The notes below the pieces were generated by a model. The model worked only from the letters and a program-made list of their open reading frames with translations, was not told the DNA's origin and did no database searches. From contig JAJEKV010000023.1 in the NCBI GenBank assembly GCA_021234155.1, forward strand, positions 4,297,638 through 4,361,637: a stretch of DNA of 64,000 nucleotides, in the 5' to 3' direction. This document shows positions 1 to 11,650 of this stretch, piece by piece (within the stretch, counting starts at the first letter, position 1; every line of letters starts with the position of its first letter). Source of the DNA: Isoetes taiwanensis (Eukaryota > Streptophyta > Lycopodiopsida > Isoetales > Isoetaceae). A program made the position numbers and the translations under genes.

Positions 1-955
1 GTGAAACCTTCACCCCCATCGATTACCGCTGCAGAAACCCGGATTCTTGCCGCTTGCCAGGCAGCCTTGATGTATAGGACACATCGTCTATTTTGGAAAG
101 TGGTTACTATGGGTGATGCTCGCCCCGCACTTTGGCTTACTTTGTGGCAATGGGGTCCGCCAGCCGCTTAGGAATTTGTTGGAGGGTAAGAGATCGATGG
201 TTCGCCCGGATGGAACGTGTAGAACATGTGACATCGCGCAAGTTTGGACCTGGCTGACGCATCGTGGCGGCCTAGCGGGAGGGCCTAGGCGCTTGTTTCC
301 TTGGCAAGCTATGGGACCCGGCAGCTCTAGAAGGGTCAAAATGGCCCATTATAAGGAGCACATCAACCCCGTGTTAGGCGGGGCCCACGACTCTACTGTG
401 TTCGGTACGCCCCTGAAAAAGCCTTGGACTCATTGCCTCCATTCGCATTGGTGCCCACCATCTTAGCATCGAGGCAGGCGGTGGATTGGGGAGCCCGCCA
501 GATGTGCTCTGTCGCTCTTTGTCAAGCGGGTGCCATTGAGGATGAGTCTCACACTTTCGAGAGTTGCCCGGCGTTCAGTCAGATCCGGGCCGATCACGCT
601 CCTTAGTACGGCGGACTTGCCCTTACATTTGCCGATGAACACACCGTCAAAGACGCGTGCCGGGTCGTATATTCGGGAGGTATCTTGGACTGCGAGGTCA
701 CCTTTGCCCCACCGCTGCTCCCGATTAGGCACTACGGGTGCGGTGCATGACCGTATATATTTGGGTGTTTTCGTGATTTCATATGTTACGACGGTTTGTC
801 GGTAGGCTGATTCTTGCCGCGGTTTTCCTCGAAAACCCTTCCGGGCGGGGTTTTTTAATCCGAAGCGATGAATCCGCTTTGTGTTTTTGTATTGGCCTCG
901 GTCTCGTGGGACGATAAAAGTACCTTCCTTCCTTCCTTCCTTCCTTCCTTCCTAT
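1..955 (+). mobile_element. LINE (non-LTR retrotransposon), 3' terminal fragment
   Basis: Frameshifted plus-strand coding remnants at about 113-606 resemble the C-terminal part of the LINE proteins elsewhere in this window: a 'HYKEHINP' segment is followed by a Cys/His cluster with an EDESHTFESCP-like motif (compare EDESHTLLSCP at about 14,300). The 3' UTR has a short inverted pair (GTTTTCCTCGAAAACCCTTCCGGGCGGGG) and the terminal block GGTCTCGTGGGACGATAAAA shared with the other LINE ends, followed by a (CCTT)n tail. The coding part has several frame changes and is not functional. The 5' part lies outside the window. LINE identity is clear from the shared ends; the exact clade is not. Confidence 0.75.
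922..953 (+). repeat. (CCTT)n microsatellite, LINE tail
   Basis: About eight CTTC repeats directly follow the conserved LINE 3' block. This is the tail of the LINE in place of poly(A), and marks its 3' junction. Confidence 0.85.
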
Positions 956-1017
956 ATTGCATTTGACATAAACAAATTATACAATTATTAAAAACTGCAA
1001 CCCTTGAACCAAATGAT

Positions 1018-1049
1018 AACCATCATTCAATTAAATTGGGATTATGTCT
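1018..1049 (+). repeat. Left terminal inverted repeat of element A
   Basis: Identical over 32 bp to the reverse complement of 13307-13338. Directly preceded by TGAT at 1014-1017. Confidence 0.9.
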
Positions 1050-1348
1050 TAATTTTGGGATAAATTTTATATTGCACTTTTTTAGTAACTTTGTTAAATT
1101 CACTTTTTTAGTAACTTTGTTGCCCTTAGACTAGAATAGACGTTAACATATAATCACACACGGGAATATAAATTCACACCTTAACTTCAAATTACAAAAT
1201 CATATATCATGAAACTCAAGTAGTACACAACTTTTATTAAAAGTGATTGATACATAGTAACTGTTTATCATTTTTCCACCAACATCCCCAAGGATATGAG
1301 AACCTTATTCCTTACATCCACGAGGTATTGTAACTCTCATTTGTTTTA

Positions 1349-4237
1349 CTAGGAATAGTTTTTGGAGTCCATGAGTACAATACGGTTTTCAATGTCTAGC
1401 CAAAGATCAGGATCACTAGGATTTCTCCTCCACCTCTTTGTCCAACAATCTGAATATCTTTCTTTATCGGTGACATTACTCAACTGATGTACTGGACACC
1501 ACCATTCCACGCGCACCTTATTGAAGTTAACATCACCTTCTTCTTTGCAAATATCTGAGATAGTCCATCCCAACCACACTGGATAGGTCTCTAGATCTGC
1601 TGGTTTTACTACTACAAATTGGTGGCACTCCACGTCAGTAGAAGGTTCATAACAATCCATGCCTAGATATTTTGGCCTATCCTTCTTAGGACCAACATAG
1701 TGTTTATCAGATTGAGGAGGAGCATATGCCTTCACAATGCTAGTAATGGTACCATCATCTTCGTCAGCACCAGCTAATGTTTTCCACTTACTTTTAGGGA
1801 ACCACCCTTCCAGCAGCTGTTCTGAGGATGTGTCTACCTCATCCAACAAGTTGATCACCTTCTTCCAATAATCTATCAATGCACGATTAGTCTCATCTGA
1901 ATTAGTTTGCCAATGCTTGATGTAGTCATTGATGCCATCCTTAGTCAAGCCCAATTGCTTGACTTCTTCAGTTGGTTTTAGAGCTTTTGGTTGACCAGGA
2001 GGTATCATAGGCTTGCCATTTGCATCCCTGCGCCAAATTTCTGCCCCACCTCTCCACTTCTCCTCTGAAGGTCTCATTTTCCATTGCATGATTGGAATCC
2101 CTTCTCTCACCCAAAAAGTGAATTGAAGAGGTCTAGAATGACCTTCCATGTCGAGAGCATAACCATCCACAAAACTCTTCCAATCAGGCACTTCTTCTAT
2201 GATAGATCCTATAGGAGATGGATTTGTACATCCATGAAATATTTCCAATAGCCTGGGAAAGTTGGTAACTGTCTGCTGTCTCAATACATGACTATATTTT
2301 CCAAACAATGCATCCACATCCTCATGAGTATGTCCGGGCATTAGGAACCCCAAATTGACTCTTTCAAAAATACCCACAGCTGTTAAGTAGGATAAGAAAG
2401 AAAACATCCACCTATTCTTATTTTGACCAGCACAATTATCTAGTTGCAAGAGGAGCTTTCTGGGCAGATCTCGAGGTTTAGCACGAGATGTTGAAGCTCC
2501 AACATGTTCATTAGGTCCATTCCTCCTAAATCTTGCCTTGCTAAACTTTTCAATACTATTAGGGGTTCCATCCAACAATGCACTATGTAGTGCCTGGCTA
2601 GCTGTAGGATCCTGTGAGGTGACCATTGTAACCCTTCTCATAGTTTCTTAAACACCTCATGATACTCCCAATGTGAAAATACGGACCATCACTCCACAAC
2701 TCTAAACTGAAATGGCCATAATAGGTCTGAGACTGCCCATGCAATATTGCCCCAGTCATTGAAATCTGCAAAGGGTATGATCTTCCACATGACTTAGGAA
2801 TGTACTTGAATTGTGGAAGACAAGTCTTCTGTTGGTCCATTTTATCATGTATAATACATAGATAGTTATTAGGTTCCATTGCAGATAAGGTCCTCCACAT
2901 CCAATAAGTTGATCTACATGATAGTTGATCTGTCATATGGTCCTTCATATGTTCCCTTATCTTTGCCCTTAGACTTGGTTGCACAGTCTTATCTAGTGTC
3001 TCCTTCAGCTTAGCACATAAATTGCACTTGGCAAAGTTGTTTGAAGTTGCTATGGTCACATGCTTGAAATGCTTATTCCATAGCCTACTAAAACTGGGGG
3101 ATATAGAGGCCACTCCAAGTTCAAGCAATGCATTTATTTCCTCTAATATGCTCTTACGGGTACAATGGGATGGCAATCTCTTTCAACAATAACTCTACCC
3201 CTGTTCATCCTTCTTACTCTTATGTGGCATGTTTTCTGCATTGAAATCCACATATCTTTCAAATATTTCCTTTGCAGCTATAGTTCTTGAGGTAGGCCTT
3301 ACCAGGCCAGTGTTCCCATGCAATGCAATTTTACTACCATTTTCATGTCTCTTTTGCCAGTTGTGCCAAGAAGAGGTTGGAATTCCATGTATAGCCATCC
3401 ATGCTTTTGAACATATCCACTTTCCATTCAATGGGAATCTTTTCTTCTTTGATCTTTCATCCCGAATTGCATAGCCAAATATGGTGTACATGAAATTCCT
3501 CCCGCTATCACACTTATGTTCCTGATATGTAGCTCTTGCTCCCACCAACTCCTCTATTGTGAACATTCTAACACAAGAAGCCCAACAACATTCACCTCCT
3601 CTAACCTTCATCATAGCTTCAGGAGAACAATCATAATCTGACTTGCATCTTTTGGTGGGATAATGTTTGAAAGTTGGAAGTGGCCTCTTGCTACACTGTG
3701 TAAACATTATTGACAATGGTTCTACATCTATAGGAAACGTGTAGTTCCCCTCCAGTTGAATCACTGTCCCTAGGCCATGCAACAATAGTTGGAACCTCTA
3801 GTTGCTTCACACAAGCTAGGCATTCTTGTTTGCCTGAACCCTTTTCCTTCCAATTGTCATATAATTTTGAGATTGCCACACCTAACCTGTCCTCCCCTAA
3901 TCTTTCATCATTCACTGCATTGATAGGATCTGCTAGAACAATAATCCCTTCTCCCATCGCCTCTCTCATTTGCATGCATGCAGGATCTTGACCTTTTGTT
4001 TTTCCAATCGACCCTAGTATAAAGTACAATTTCCTTTCTGTGGCATCATCCTTTTCATTTGAGGTCTTTTTCTTTCCTTTGCCATCATCTTTGTCATCTT
4101 CATCCTTTTCATTTCTGGTCTTTTCCCTTTCCTTTCCCATCATCTTTGTCATCTTCATTAGTTGGGGATTTTTCTTTGCTTTGATCACCATCATTGGGGG
4201 CCTTGGGGATTTAGCATTTTGCATGCCATTGACCTAA
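1349..4237 (-). pseudogene. DUF7869-like DDE transposase-type protein of element A (frameshifted)
   Basis: Four adjoining open segments read right to left (4224-3691, 3785-3195, 3176-2598, 2641-1349) and appear to be one protein broken by small frame changes. An acceptor-like TTTTAG precedes the first at about 4237, so upstream exons probably exist. The N-terminal part is Lys/Asp/Glu rich. The middle has Cys pairs (CNLCAKL; GGECCWASC). A D-bearing IHDKMDQQK segment lies at about 2,830. In the last segment LQLDNCAGQNKNR (residues 65-77) and GHTHEDVDALF (residues 103-113) are the hallmark of DUF7869 proteins, thought to be DDE-type transposase relatives. Two in-frame stops at 3183-3197 plus overlaps between segments mark decay. 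Position just inside the left TIR supports a role as the element's transposase. DUF7869 assignment is confident; catalytic role is inference. Confidence 0.7.
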
Positions 4238-4239
4238 AA

Positions 4240-4720
4240 TGAATAAAACCTATAGTAAGTTAGCATATCCAAATAACATCTCCCTAACATGTTCTTAAAT
4301 GAAAGTTAACCTTAATAATAACCTTAATAACCTATAATAACTTAATCTATAATAATAATAAGTTAACCTATAATATAGTAACTTCTAATAACCTTTAATG
4401 TTGTAACCTTAAAAACAACTTTAAGGCTTTAGGTTAGCACTTTTAAGGTTAGAAGTTGTAAGGTTAAAACTTCTAACCTTCAATAAATATAACCTTAGCC
4501 TAAAACTTTTTTAAAACTTAAAACTTCTAAATTCAAATTCATAAACCTTAAATCTTAAATCTTATATTAACCTTAAATCTTAAATCTTATATAAACCTTA
4601 AATCTTAAATCTTATATAAACCTAAATCTTATATTAACCTTAACCTTAAATCTTCAAATTCATTAACCTTAAATCTTATAACTTATATAACCCTTTGCAA
4701 TAAATGTTTGGCGGTTATTA
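4240..4720. repeat. AT-rich degenerate repeat block (AACCTTAAATCTT units)
   Basis: The stretch is made of variants of AACCTTAAATCTTATAT and related TAACCT words, most regular at 4545-4700. It is internal to element A, upstream of the transposase gene. I see no gene in it. Confidence 0.7.
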
Positions 4721-5900
4721 TGGCTGTGATGCGTAAATTTTTAAAGCGCTTATTATTTCAGTTCACAATCCTTTCCAACTTTTCCAGCTTTTACGTCTCT
4801 CATTCGAACTTGAACTCACAGTGCGCTCAGAACTCGCTGAACTGCTCGCTTGAACTGCTTTCGAACCGCCGCTTGATCTATCGCTTCGCTTTGAACTATC
4901 TGCCGCTTTCGAATCCATTCGCAATCTGCTTCAATCTCTCGCGGGCTTCAATCTTTGCATGCAATCTGCTTCAATCTACGCGGGCGCTTCAATCGCTTCA
5001 ATCTGCATCGAACCGCTCTTTTAGGGCTTCTATATGCTTTAAACTTCGGCTTCTATATGCTTTAAACTTCGGCTTTTCGAGCTTTTCTGGGCTTCTACAA
5101 TCATCTGCTTTAGGGTTTTAGGCTCAAAGGTGTTTTCGGCTCAAAGGTTTGTAGGCTTTTTTTGGTTTTTGGTTTTTGGCTCTTTGACTTTGGTTTTTTG
5201 TGTTAAAGCTTCTCGGTCTCCAAATCATCTGCTTTTTGTGTTAAAGATTTTTCTCGGCTTCTTAAGGCTCAAATCATCTCGAATCAAATCATCTGCTATT
5301 GGTTTTCGATCTTTTGGTTTCGGCTCAAGTCGAGGCTCAATTCTTTACCACAAATAGGTTAGTATGTCTCATTCTTTACATAAATAGGTCTGAGAACACA
5401 AATAGGTTAGTATCTCTCATTCTTTTAGTTATTTTACAGAAAGGTATTTTACATGCATCAGTATATTTACCACAGTTAATTTAATCAGTTAATCAGTTAC
5501 TTTTACATGAATCAGAATATCCTGCTCTATGATCTTGTTCTGTGATCTTGCCTATATGATCTGCTCTTATTCTATTTCACTAGCTCTTCCTCTATCTGTT
5601 CTAATTAATGATCTAAAATAATGAAGTTATTCTATTTCACGAGCTCTTCCTCTATCTATTCTAATTAATGATCATAATTCTGAAGTAAATAATGATCATA
5701 ATTCTGAAGTAAATAATGATCATAGATCATATCTGCTCTATGATCTTGCTCTATGATCTATATGATCATAGATCATAGATCTTCACTAGCTCTTCCTCTA
5801 TCTGCTCTAAATAATGAACTAAAACAATGAACTAAACAATGAACTATCGGCTTTATATTTTGAATTTCGCATTACGCATTACGCATTATGCATTTTGTTA
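4720..5900. repeat. Tandem-duplicated non-coding block inside element A
   Basis: Local duplications dominate: GGCTTCTATATGCTTTAAACTT twice near 5030-5075; a roughly 61-bp unit containing CTAGCTCTTCCTCTATCTG near 5571 and 5632, with a further partial copy near 5786; TGATCATAATTCTGAAGTAAA twice near 5690; and CGCATTA repeats at about 5868-5895. Short open frames here are not supported as genes. Confidence 0.65.
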
Positions 5901-5922
5901 GAATAATATGTTGGAATAATAG

Positions 5923-6595
5923 AAATCGCGCTTGGCGCATTTCTATTTTGGGTTACGTTTTTCCACTAGGTTAATCAAATCGCGGTAGCGCTTTTAGTTT
6001 GGCATTTCAATTTCATACGGCTCTATACAAATCGCGCCCGGCGGCGTGTGAAATAGATCCGTGCTAATTACTTTTTCTCGTTCTAGTGCCATGGATTTTT
6101 TCCTTATGCATGGACACCGGCTGGTTCAAATACACCGGCCTGGTTCTAGTTCCTGGGACGACCATCAACTCTGGACCTCGCACAAGATATTACTTGAGTG
6201 TCTTTGTTTTCAAAACGTTCAAAGAGAGTTGGAGAATCCATTAGACAGCCTGTATCGGGGGCCATGGGTACACTTCCATCGCATCTATGGACATATCAGA
6301 CTCCTCATGCTCTTAGTAAGGCTCATGCCAACAAATAAGTACAAGGATTTGATTTATAGTATCGGGGATCGATACAAACACACTGTTTGAGACTTCGACA
6401 TCCTCAGGAAAGATGAGGATCCTGTCATATCAGGGTGGTTCAGGTGGGACTTCTTGCGGGATTGGGCAGATGAAGTGGGACTGTCTGACATATTGTAGAG
6501 ATAGAAAGAATTCGCGCCTGGCGCATTTTTGGAGAAGAAGAAATGTACATAACTTTTTTGGAATATGAATACAAACTCGCGCCTGGCGCAATTTT
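5923..6595. repeat. Dispersed element palindromes, left group
   Basis: Copies occur at about 5923-5943 (TCGCGCTTGGCGCA), 5978-5997, 6024-6050, 6509-6530 and 6575-6595 (TCGCGCCTGGCGCA). They bracket the coding remnant 6061-6495. Confidence 0.75.
6061..6495 (+). pseudogene. Unidentified protein-coding remnant in element A
   Basis: One frame is open from 6061 to a stop at 6388-6390 and continues in the same frame to about 6495. The second part (DILRKDEDPVISGWFRWD and following) has the look of real protein. It is flanked on both sides by the element palindrome (about 6024-6050 and 6509-6530), so it may be an exon between palindrome-bearing introns. I do not recognise a family. Confidence 0.35.
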
Positions 6596-6830
6596 GCACT
6601 ATACTTTTCTGTCATTAGTTTATTTTTTTTTATATGCAATGTCGAAAACATTGAATCCTGTGATGCCCTCCAGCCAGTATGACCAACCCCAAGAAACTAC
6701 ATATTTTCATTAATGTGTAATTTCATGGGGTTGATAAGACTGGCTAAAGACCATCACAGAATTCAAAGTTCACAACATCACGCAGATGATATGATATATT
6801 CTTTTTTTTTGAATATCCAAATATACATAC

Positions 6831-7000
6831 CTTTTTCAGACGTTCTTTTGGCCATGCTACAAATGTGCCCACGCTTTCACCAACTGTATCGCCACCGGGA
6901 TGTCTTCTTGGAAGAGCCTCATCTTCATAATTGCAGTTTAGAATAGAAATCTTACGTAAACTTGTTCCAAGAGGAACACCATGACACATAGAACTTGGAT
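6831..7000 (-). pseudogene. DUF8039-like exon, minus strand of element A
   Basis: Read on the minus strand, an open segment contains CHGVPLGTSLRKI, then HPGGDTVGESVGTFVAWP. The order HGVPLG ... VG..VGTFVAWP is characteristic of DUF8039, a domain of plant proteins commonly linked to transposons. A good 5' splice donor (AAAAAG|GTATGT) ends it at 6831. It is on the same strand as the transposase-type gene at 1349-4237 and may belong to its upstream exons or to a second transposon protein. Connection to neighbours is inferred. Confidence 0.45.
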
Positions 7001-7149
7001 TCAAATCTTGATTTTACACAATCCTACTCAAACGCTTCAAGTTTCTTTGTTAAAAGATAGCATTCTTCTCCGACAATCGATAAAGAACCGGAATGCATTG
7101 TAAAAAATAGAGGGCCGAAAAATTGAGAACAAGAGAATGCATTTGAATT

Positions 7150-7320
7150 CACCATAGTTCAGCCGGACATCGAATGGGAATTGAAGGCGGCTCGATCGAA
7201 TGGATTGAAGGCGGCTCGATCGATCGAATGGGATCGAGCGGATCTTGGGCGCCTCGATAGTCGATTGTTCTTGGGCGCCTCGATACTAGGAATGATCTTG
7301 GGCTCTGATAGTAGGTGGCG
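7150..7320. repeat. Short GC-rich direct repeats
   Basis: Repeats of GAAGGCGGCTCGATCGA and TCTTGGGCGCCTCGATA occur two or three times each, upstream of the plus-strand gene. They could be promoter-proximal; no function is shown. Confidence 0.5.
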
Positions 7321-7572
7321 ATTAGGTGGTAGTAGATTGCCACATATCGTTTCTTGAAATTAATAATTAATTGTTATCTTGAAATTGCACTAAAAAAGAA
7401 AAACACAATTTAAATTTGTAAATGAGCTGGACAGGCGGTTAATTAAAGCGGTATAAATTTAAAAGGACGCGAATTTGAATTTACGGTTGTAAATCGGCGG
7501 CCCTAGATTATGAACATACATATAAGTTTAAACCAAAAACCCAGATCTCTTACTATCCGCACTTGCAGTTCT

Positions 7573-7694
7573 ATGGCGTCTAGAGGATCTCGCCGCGGCC
7601 GAGGTATTTGGTAGAGGTGGGCGACAGCCCAAAGCACAAATCCAAGCACGGAGGGCTGAACAAGCGAAAGTTTTGATCCAACAAGCGCCTCCGG
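7573..7694 (+). pseudogene. Exon 1 of the cargo gene (RG/Q-rich N-terminus)
   Basis: ATG at 7573 begins MASRGSRRGRG, a typical basic RG-rich start. A 4-base disruption at about 7,609-7,615 gives an in-frame TAG; after it the original frame resumes as GRGGRQPKAQIQARRAEQ. The exon ends at a GT donor at 7695. Joining 7694 to the acceptor-proximal base 8199 keeps the frame (PPG|SSKNVKRK), which supports this splice. Confidence 0.55.
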
Positions 7695-8146
7695 GTAATT
7701 GATCTGCATTTTTGTTTTGTAATTGATTTCGTGTCTCTTTTATTGTTAGGTTTCTAGGATGTTTTTCAACCAAAGTGTATTTTTCGTGGTATGCGTGTCT
7801 CTCGTGTATTGTCTACCTTTCATATTGTTTTCGTGTCATTTCTCTCGCTTCTACTACCTTGTTTTGTGTGTTTTTTGTTATAATCTTCTCCTTTACTCCG
7901 ATATGTTTTTTGTTGGAACAATTATCCATTTTGTATAATGTAGACCGTGGAAGTCTTTACTTCTGTATTCTCCAGTTCTTTTGACAAGTCTTTTTTGTAG
8001 CCTAGTATGTCTCTTATAAAAGAGAAGTGTCTGTAGGTCCCCTCTTAAGAACAGCTCGGTACAAGGATTTATAATTATGAGTGGTTTTGGTTGTGTCTGC
8101 TACTTTCCCTGTGTACAATTTATGTTTTTGAAAGTAAGGCGTCTAT

Positions 8147-8169
8147 GAAAACGCGCTCGGCGCGATTTC
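8147..8169. repeat. Element palindrome in an intron of the cargo gene
   Basis: GAAAACGCGCTCGGCGCGATTTC lies 30 bp upstream of the exon 2 acceptor. It is a variant of the 19-21-bp palindrome found about 20 times in elements A and B. Confidence 0.8.
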
Positions 8170-8198
8170 ATTACTCACCACATGATTGTAACTTTCAG

Positions 8199-9339
8199 GA
8201 TCTTCTAAAAATGTGAAAAGAAAAGCAAGAACATCTGCACAGGGTCCAGGGACATCTGCACAGAAAAAACCAAGAACGGATGAAGATGTATCAGTTGCAG
8301 ATTTGGCACACGTTGTGACCATTGACGATACGACCGAAATAATGAAGGCTCAGGTAGAGCCTCCATGTCGAAGAAGATCTACCGAGGGCTCTGAATGGTA
8401 TGTGGAGATCTTCAAGACTAGCGGAAAGACAGATCTGATTTTCATGTCTAGAGTTAAGGAAACAGATCAAATGAAGAAACAAGGTATTCTGATCACATGC
8501 GAAGAACAGGACGATTCTTACTGTTCCGTATTACTTGAAGCGGGTCAGAAAAATAAAAAAGTATTGAAGAAGTTAAATTACTGCAGTGCTAGTTCCTTTA
8601 AAGAGACTGCCCTAAGAACGGATGAGGCCGCAGATAACCTCTTCAAATTTGGCTGGTCAGGTGGTGATCTATTGACACCAAAAAAAAATATGTGAAGGTC
8701 TCTCAGCTGTGAGAAGAGCAATCAGTACAAGGCCGTCAGCTAGTCTGTACCTACAAGCTTTAAAAGAGAAGGAAGATGCAAGTTCTAGAGCCAGGGAAAC
8801 ACCAGACGTTCTAGGCATTACAGATATGACTAGTGATGATGACAAGGCGAGGCAGGTTAGAGGCCATGAGCAAACTCAAGAAATATCGACGACAAGTATC
8901 CACTGGGCCTTAGCTTCACGCATCCTATCCATGTCGACAGGCTTTTCAGGTCCACGAAGGCTATGTTTGTCAGCAGAAGATTTGACAAGCAGCACGCAAT
9001 GGAAATAGTCGACAGCATGATAGAAAACCCAGGACAGGTGCCAATGCCGGCAGATGTGGTGCCTTTTGATATGAAGACGAAGAAGGTGTTGATATGGAAT
9101 AAACTTGAAGATTTAACTGGCAACCTCGATATTCACTTCATGATAATAGATGGCCAAAGATTCGGTGGAGGTTGTATGAAGGTTTTGATCAGTCAAGCAC
9201 AAAAAACTGGAAATCAGTTATTCTATAGACTGTATTCAGTCAGAAATTGCCGATTCCTCAGTGGCTCCACAACAGCAGCAGAATTAGCCGAAATCAGCGC
9301 GCTACTGAATGACATGGGAAAGACATTCCTGTACAAAAG
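8199..9339 (+). pseudogene. Exon 2 of the cargo gene, ParB-like region
   Basis: The exon follows an ACTTTCAG acceptor and ends AAAAG|GTATTTT. The first 165 codons are open (Lys-rich nuclear-localisation-like start, KRKARTSAQ, QKKPRTDED). A 9-A run at 8681-8689 shifts the frame, and a second shift lies near 8,885. The last part has RRFDKQHAMEIVDSM, a P..V..F segment, then HFMIIDGQRFGGG. The order R.fD..ha.eiv.SM ... IIDGQh matches the ParB/sulfiredoxin DGQH fold, but the usual His after DGQ is replaced (DGQRF), so activity in this copy is doubtful. The family call rests on this short pattern only; a structure-aware profile search is needed to confirm it. Confidence 0.5.
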
Positions 9340-9367
9340 GTATTTTATGTTCCACACATAGCGTTCC

Positions 9368-9614
9368 AAATCGCGCCAGGCGCGTTTTCGCTAATCACGT
9401 ATTTACAAGAAACGCGCCTGGCGCGATTTCTTCATATGGCTGCGATTTTCTAAATACGTGATTAGCAAAAACGCGCCTGGCGCGTTTTATGTTGTTATTT
9501 GTGTGACGGATTTACAAGAAACGAGCCTGGCGCGAATTCTTCATCATGAAGAAATCGCGCCAGGCGCGTTTCTTGTAAATACGTGATTAACGAAAACGCG
9601 CCTGGCGCGTTTTA
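9368..9614. repeat. Cluster of six GC-rich palindromes (intron)
   Basis: Six copies of GCGCCTGGCGC or GCGCCAGGCGC cores lie about 30-60 bp apart, centred near 9379, 9420, 9477, 9529, 9562 and 9602. Each is flanked by AAATC/GATTT or AAAAC/GTTTT arms. Linker words (ACGTATTTACAAGAAA and its reverse) recur in both orientations, giving larger nested inverted repeats. The cluster sits in the intron between 9340 and 9670. Confidence 0.9.
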
Positions 9615-9670
9615 TATTGTTACTTTCACGACCTGTTTATTTTTTTTATCTAACGGCCCATATTTTGCAG

Positions 9671-11630
9671 TCCGTATGTGGAGCTTGCGACGCCAGAACC
9701 AATGGATCGAATATGGAAAACCAATGCCGACGGACAAAGGGCAATCTAAGAGTGCGAATTCAAATTACTAGAAAGGACAACATGCCAAACCATAATACTG
9801 GACAAGAACAAGGCCACTAGATCAAAGAAGAAAAAAGGGGATGCACAAGTCGGGCGGAGTAAGAGCAAGCGGTGCCAAAGGATGCCCGCAAGATTATTTT
9901 TTCTTCCTCGACTGTATGGGAAAAGTGGAGCAATTTTGGGACGCCTATTCGGAAAAGAAGTTGCGGATTCGTATGGCGGGTTTCCTCCGCAAGATACGCC
10001 TATTTTTGATATAGGTATCACGTAAATGAGAAAGGCACAAGGATTGGATGATGCGGAATTAATCTCGATTTCTAGATAGTTGCATCGAGAAAGGAAGTTA
10101 TCTACAAGAAAACGTCTGCAGCAAAGCACTTGACATCTTCAAGATGCATGCGAATCGATAAAGAATATGAAAGTCCCGAAAAAAAGTTGGTGAAGAACCG
10201 CAAAGGCTCTCGGGAGACATGATGTTATCGAGATAGGCTTAATGCAAAAGTACAACGTATCTAATGATGACATTAAGAAATATGTATTTTGGTCAAAAGA
10301 TTTTGTGAAGCAAACAAAAGGCTTAAGAATGTGGCAACTCTTAAGGGGATTCACACGAAAGTTAAGGCCCCGACCTAAAAAAAAAAAAGTTGCTTTGGTG
10401 AAGAAGACGGGCAAGAGACGAAGTCTCCCTTTTTTCTATAAGGTGTCCACCGGTTATAAGTGTGCCATGCCGAGGTAGGTGAAGGGCCAACCGACATCAC
10501 TCTATTTGTTCTTGATAGCCGCGGGCACGAGATGGACACAGGATGATTATAAAGCACCTTCTTCAACACATGCGTTGGTTTGACGATCGAGATGCATTAT
10601 ACTATCGTGACAGGTTTGCCACTCCGACATTTTACGCGATATGCACTAGCTGCCGCAAATGATGTCGAATGCATTAAAGTGATGAGGCAAGCAAGAATGA
10701 TAGATGAAAACAAAGATAGTGAGTTTAGTACCGAAAGTAAGATCTCACATGTGCTAGTCCTTATGATAGCCATTATGGATGATAAAGAATATGAAAGACT
10801 CAAGGGAAACCGGAAGGTGAGAAGATTGTTTGGCGGTGCTTCTGGGCTAGATGAACCCCTATTGAAGAATGTTTTTATGTCGAATCCAATTGTAAGACAA
10901 AGGAAAGGGACCGCAGATGTGGATGTGGACGGACGAAGAGGAAGAGGAAGAGGAAGAAGAAAACTGGTCGACCACGCCCTTAATTCACCAATCAAGTATG
11001 AGCTCTTGACGGCGCATAAGGGGGGAGGCTGAATAAGCACGGGTTTTCTTTGGCCCTTTCGAGTTTTTCGATTGAAGCCTTTCGCCCGTTAGAGTCTAAT
11101 GTTGGGAGTTTCATGTTGGAGGTTATGTCGGTGGGAAGCTCAAGCTAGCTAGGAAATGCCAAAGTGTGGTCTCCGATGGTCAAGCCAAGGACTTCCTCGA
11201 TATTTTTTCGAGAAAGTGCTAGAGGTGGCACCTAGGGGTCCGCTAGGTAGTGCAAAAAATAAAGCTTCCAGCTCTAAGTCCAGCTTTTACCGCAGATCCT
11301 GGGGCTGCAGAGCGGGAAGAAATGAGAAAGCATATAGAGGGCATAAGGAAGAATATCGACAAGCAAACAGCTTAACTATGCGGCCGAGGCGTGCCTATCC
11401 TTCCAATCACATTGGAAAATCCGATTTAAGTGGATGTAGGTAACATAAGCGAAGAAGACAAAATCCTAGATGATACAATTGGATTAGGAAAGCTCGAATG
11501 GGGTTAGCATAAAGAGTAATGAAGTATCAACCATAGTTCAAACACTAAGTGATGTGGTCGACACTTCCGCGCATCAAGAAAGGCGGTAGAGAGTAAGCTC
11601 ATCATTGCGGATGTTGAACAGAACCGAAAG
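9671..11630 (+). pseudogene. Middle coding segments of the cargo gene
   Basis: After a poly-pyrimidine/TTTTGCAG acceptor at 9670 the plus strand shows broken but protein-like frames: basic stretches (RSKKKKGDAQVGRSKSKR), a segment around 10,242-10,478 (SNDDIKKYVFWSKDFVKQ, RPRPKKKKVALVKKTG), the longest open frame at 10580-11032 (VECIKVMRQARMIDENKD; MDDKEYERLKGNRKVRR; an RGRGRGRRK patch), and EREEMRKHIEGIRKN near 11,320. A donor (CCGAAAG|GTATGT) ends the block at 11630. No family was recognised in this part. Frame changes are frequent, and borders of individual exons between 9,760 and 11,600 are not resolved. Confidence 0.45.
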
Positions 11631-11650
11631 GTATGTTATTCAACAGAAAT

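Noticed and set aside
3691-3800. VPTIVAWPRD as a second DUF8039 domain
   Set aside because: Lacks the HGVPLG and VG..VG parts; the overlapping frame fits the downstream protein better.
9368-9614. CRISPR-like array
   Set aside because: Palindromes are irregularly spaced, spacers are not unique units of constant length, the genome is a plant's, and the motif is dispersed over 13 kb.
10597-11040. 147-codon minus-strand frame
   Set aside because: It is the antisense shadow of the plus-strand coding segment 10580-11032, which has the more protein-like sequence.
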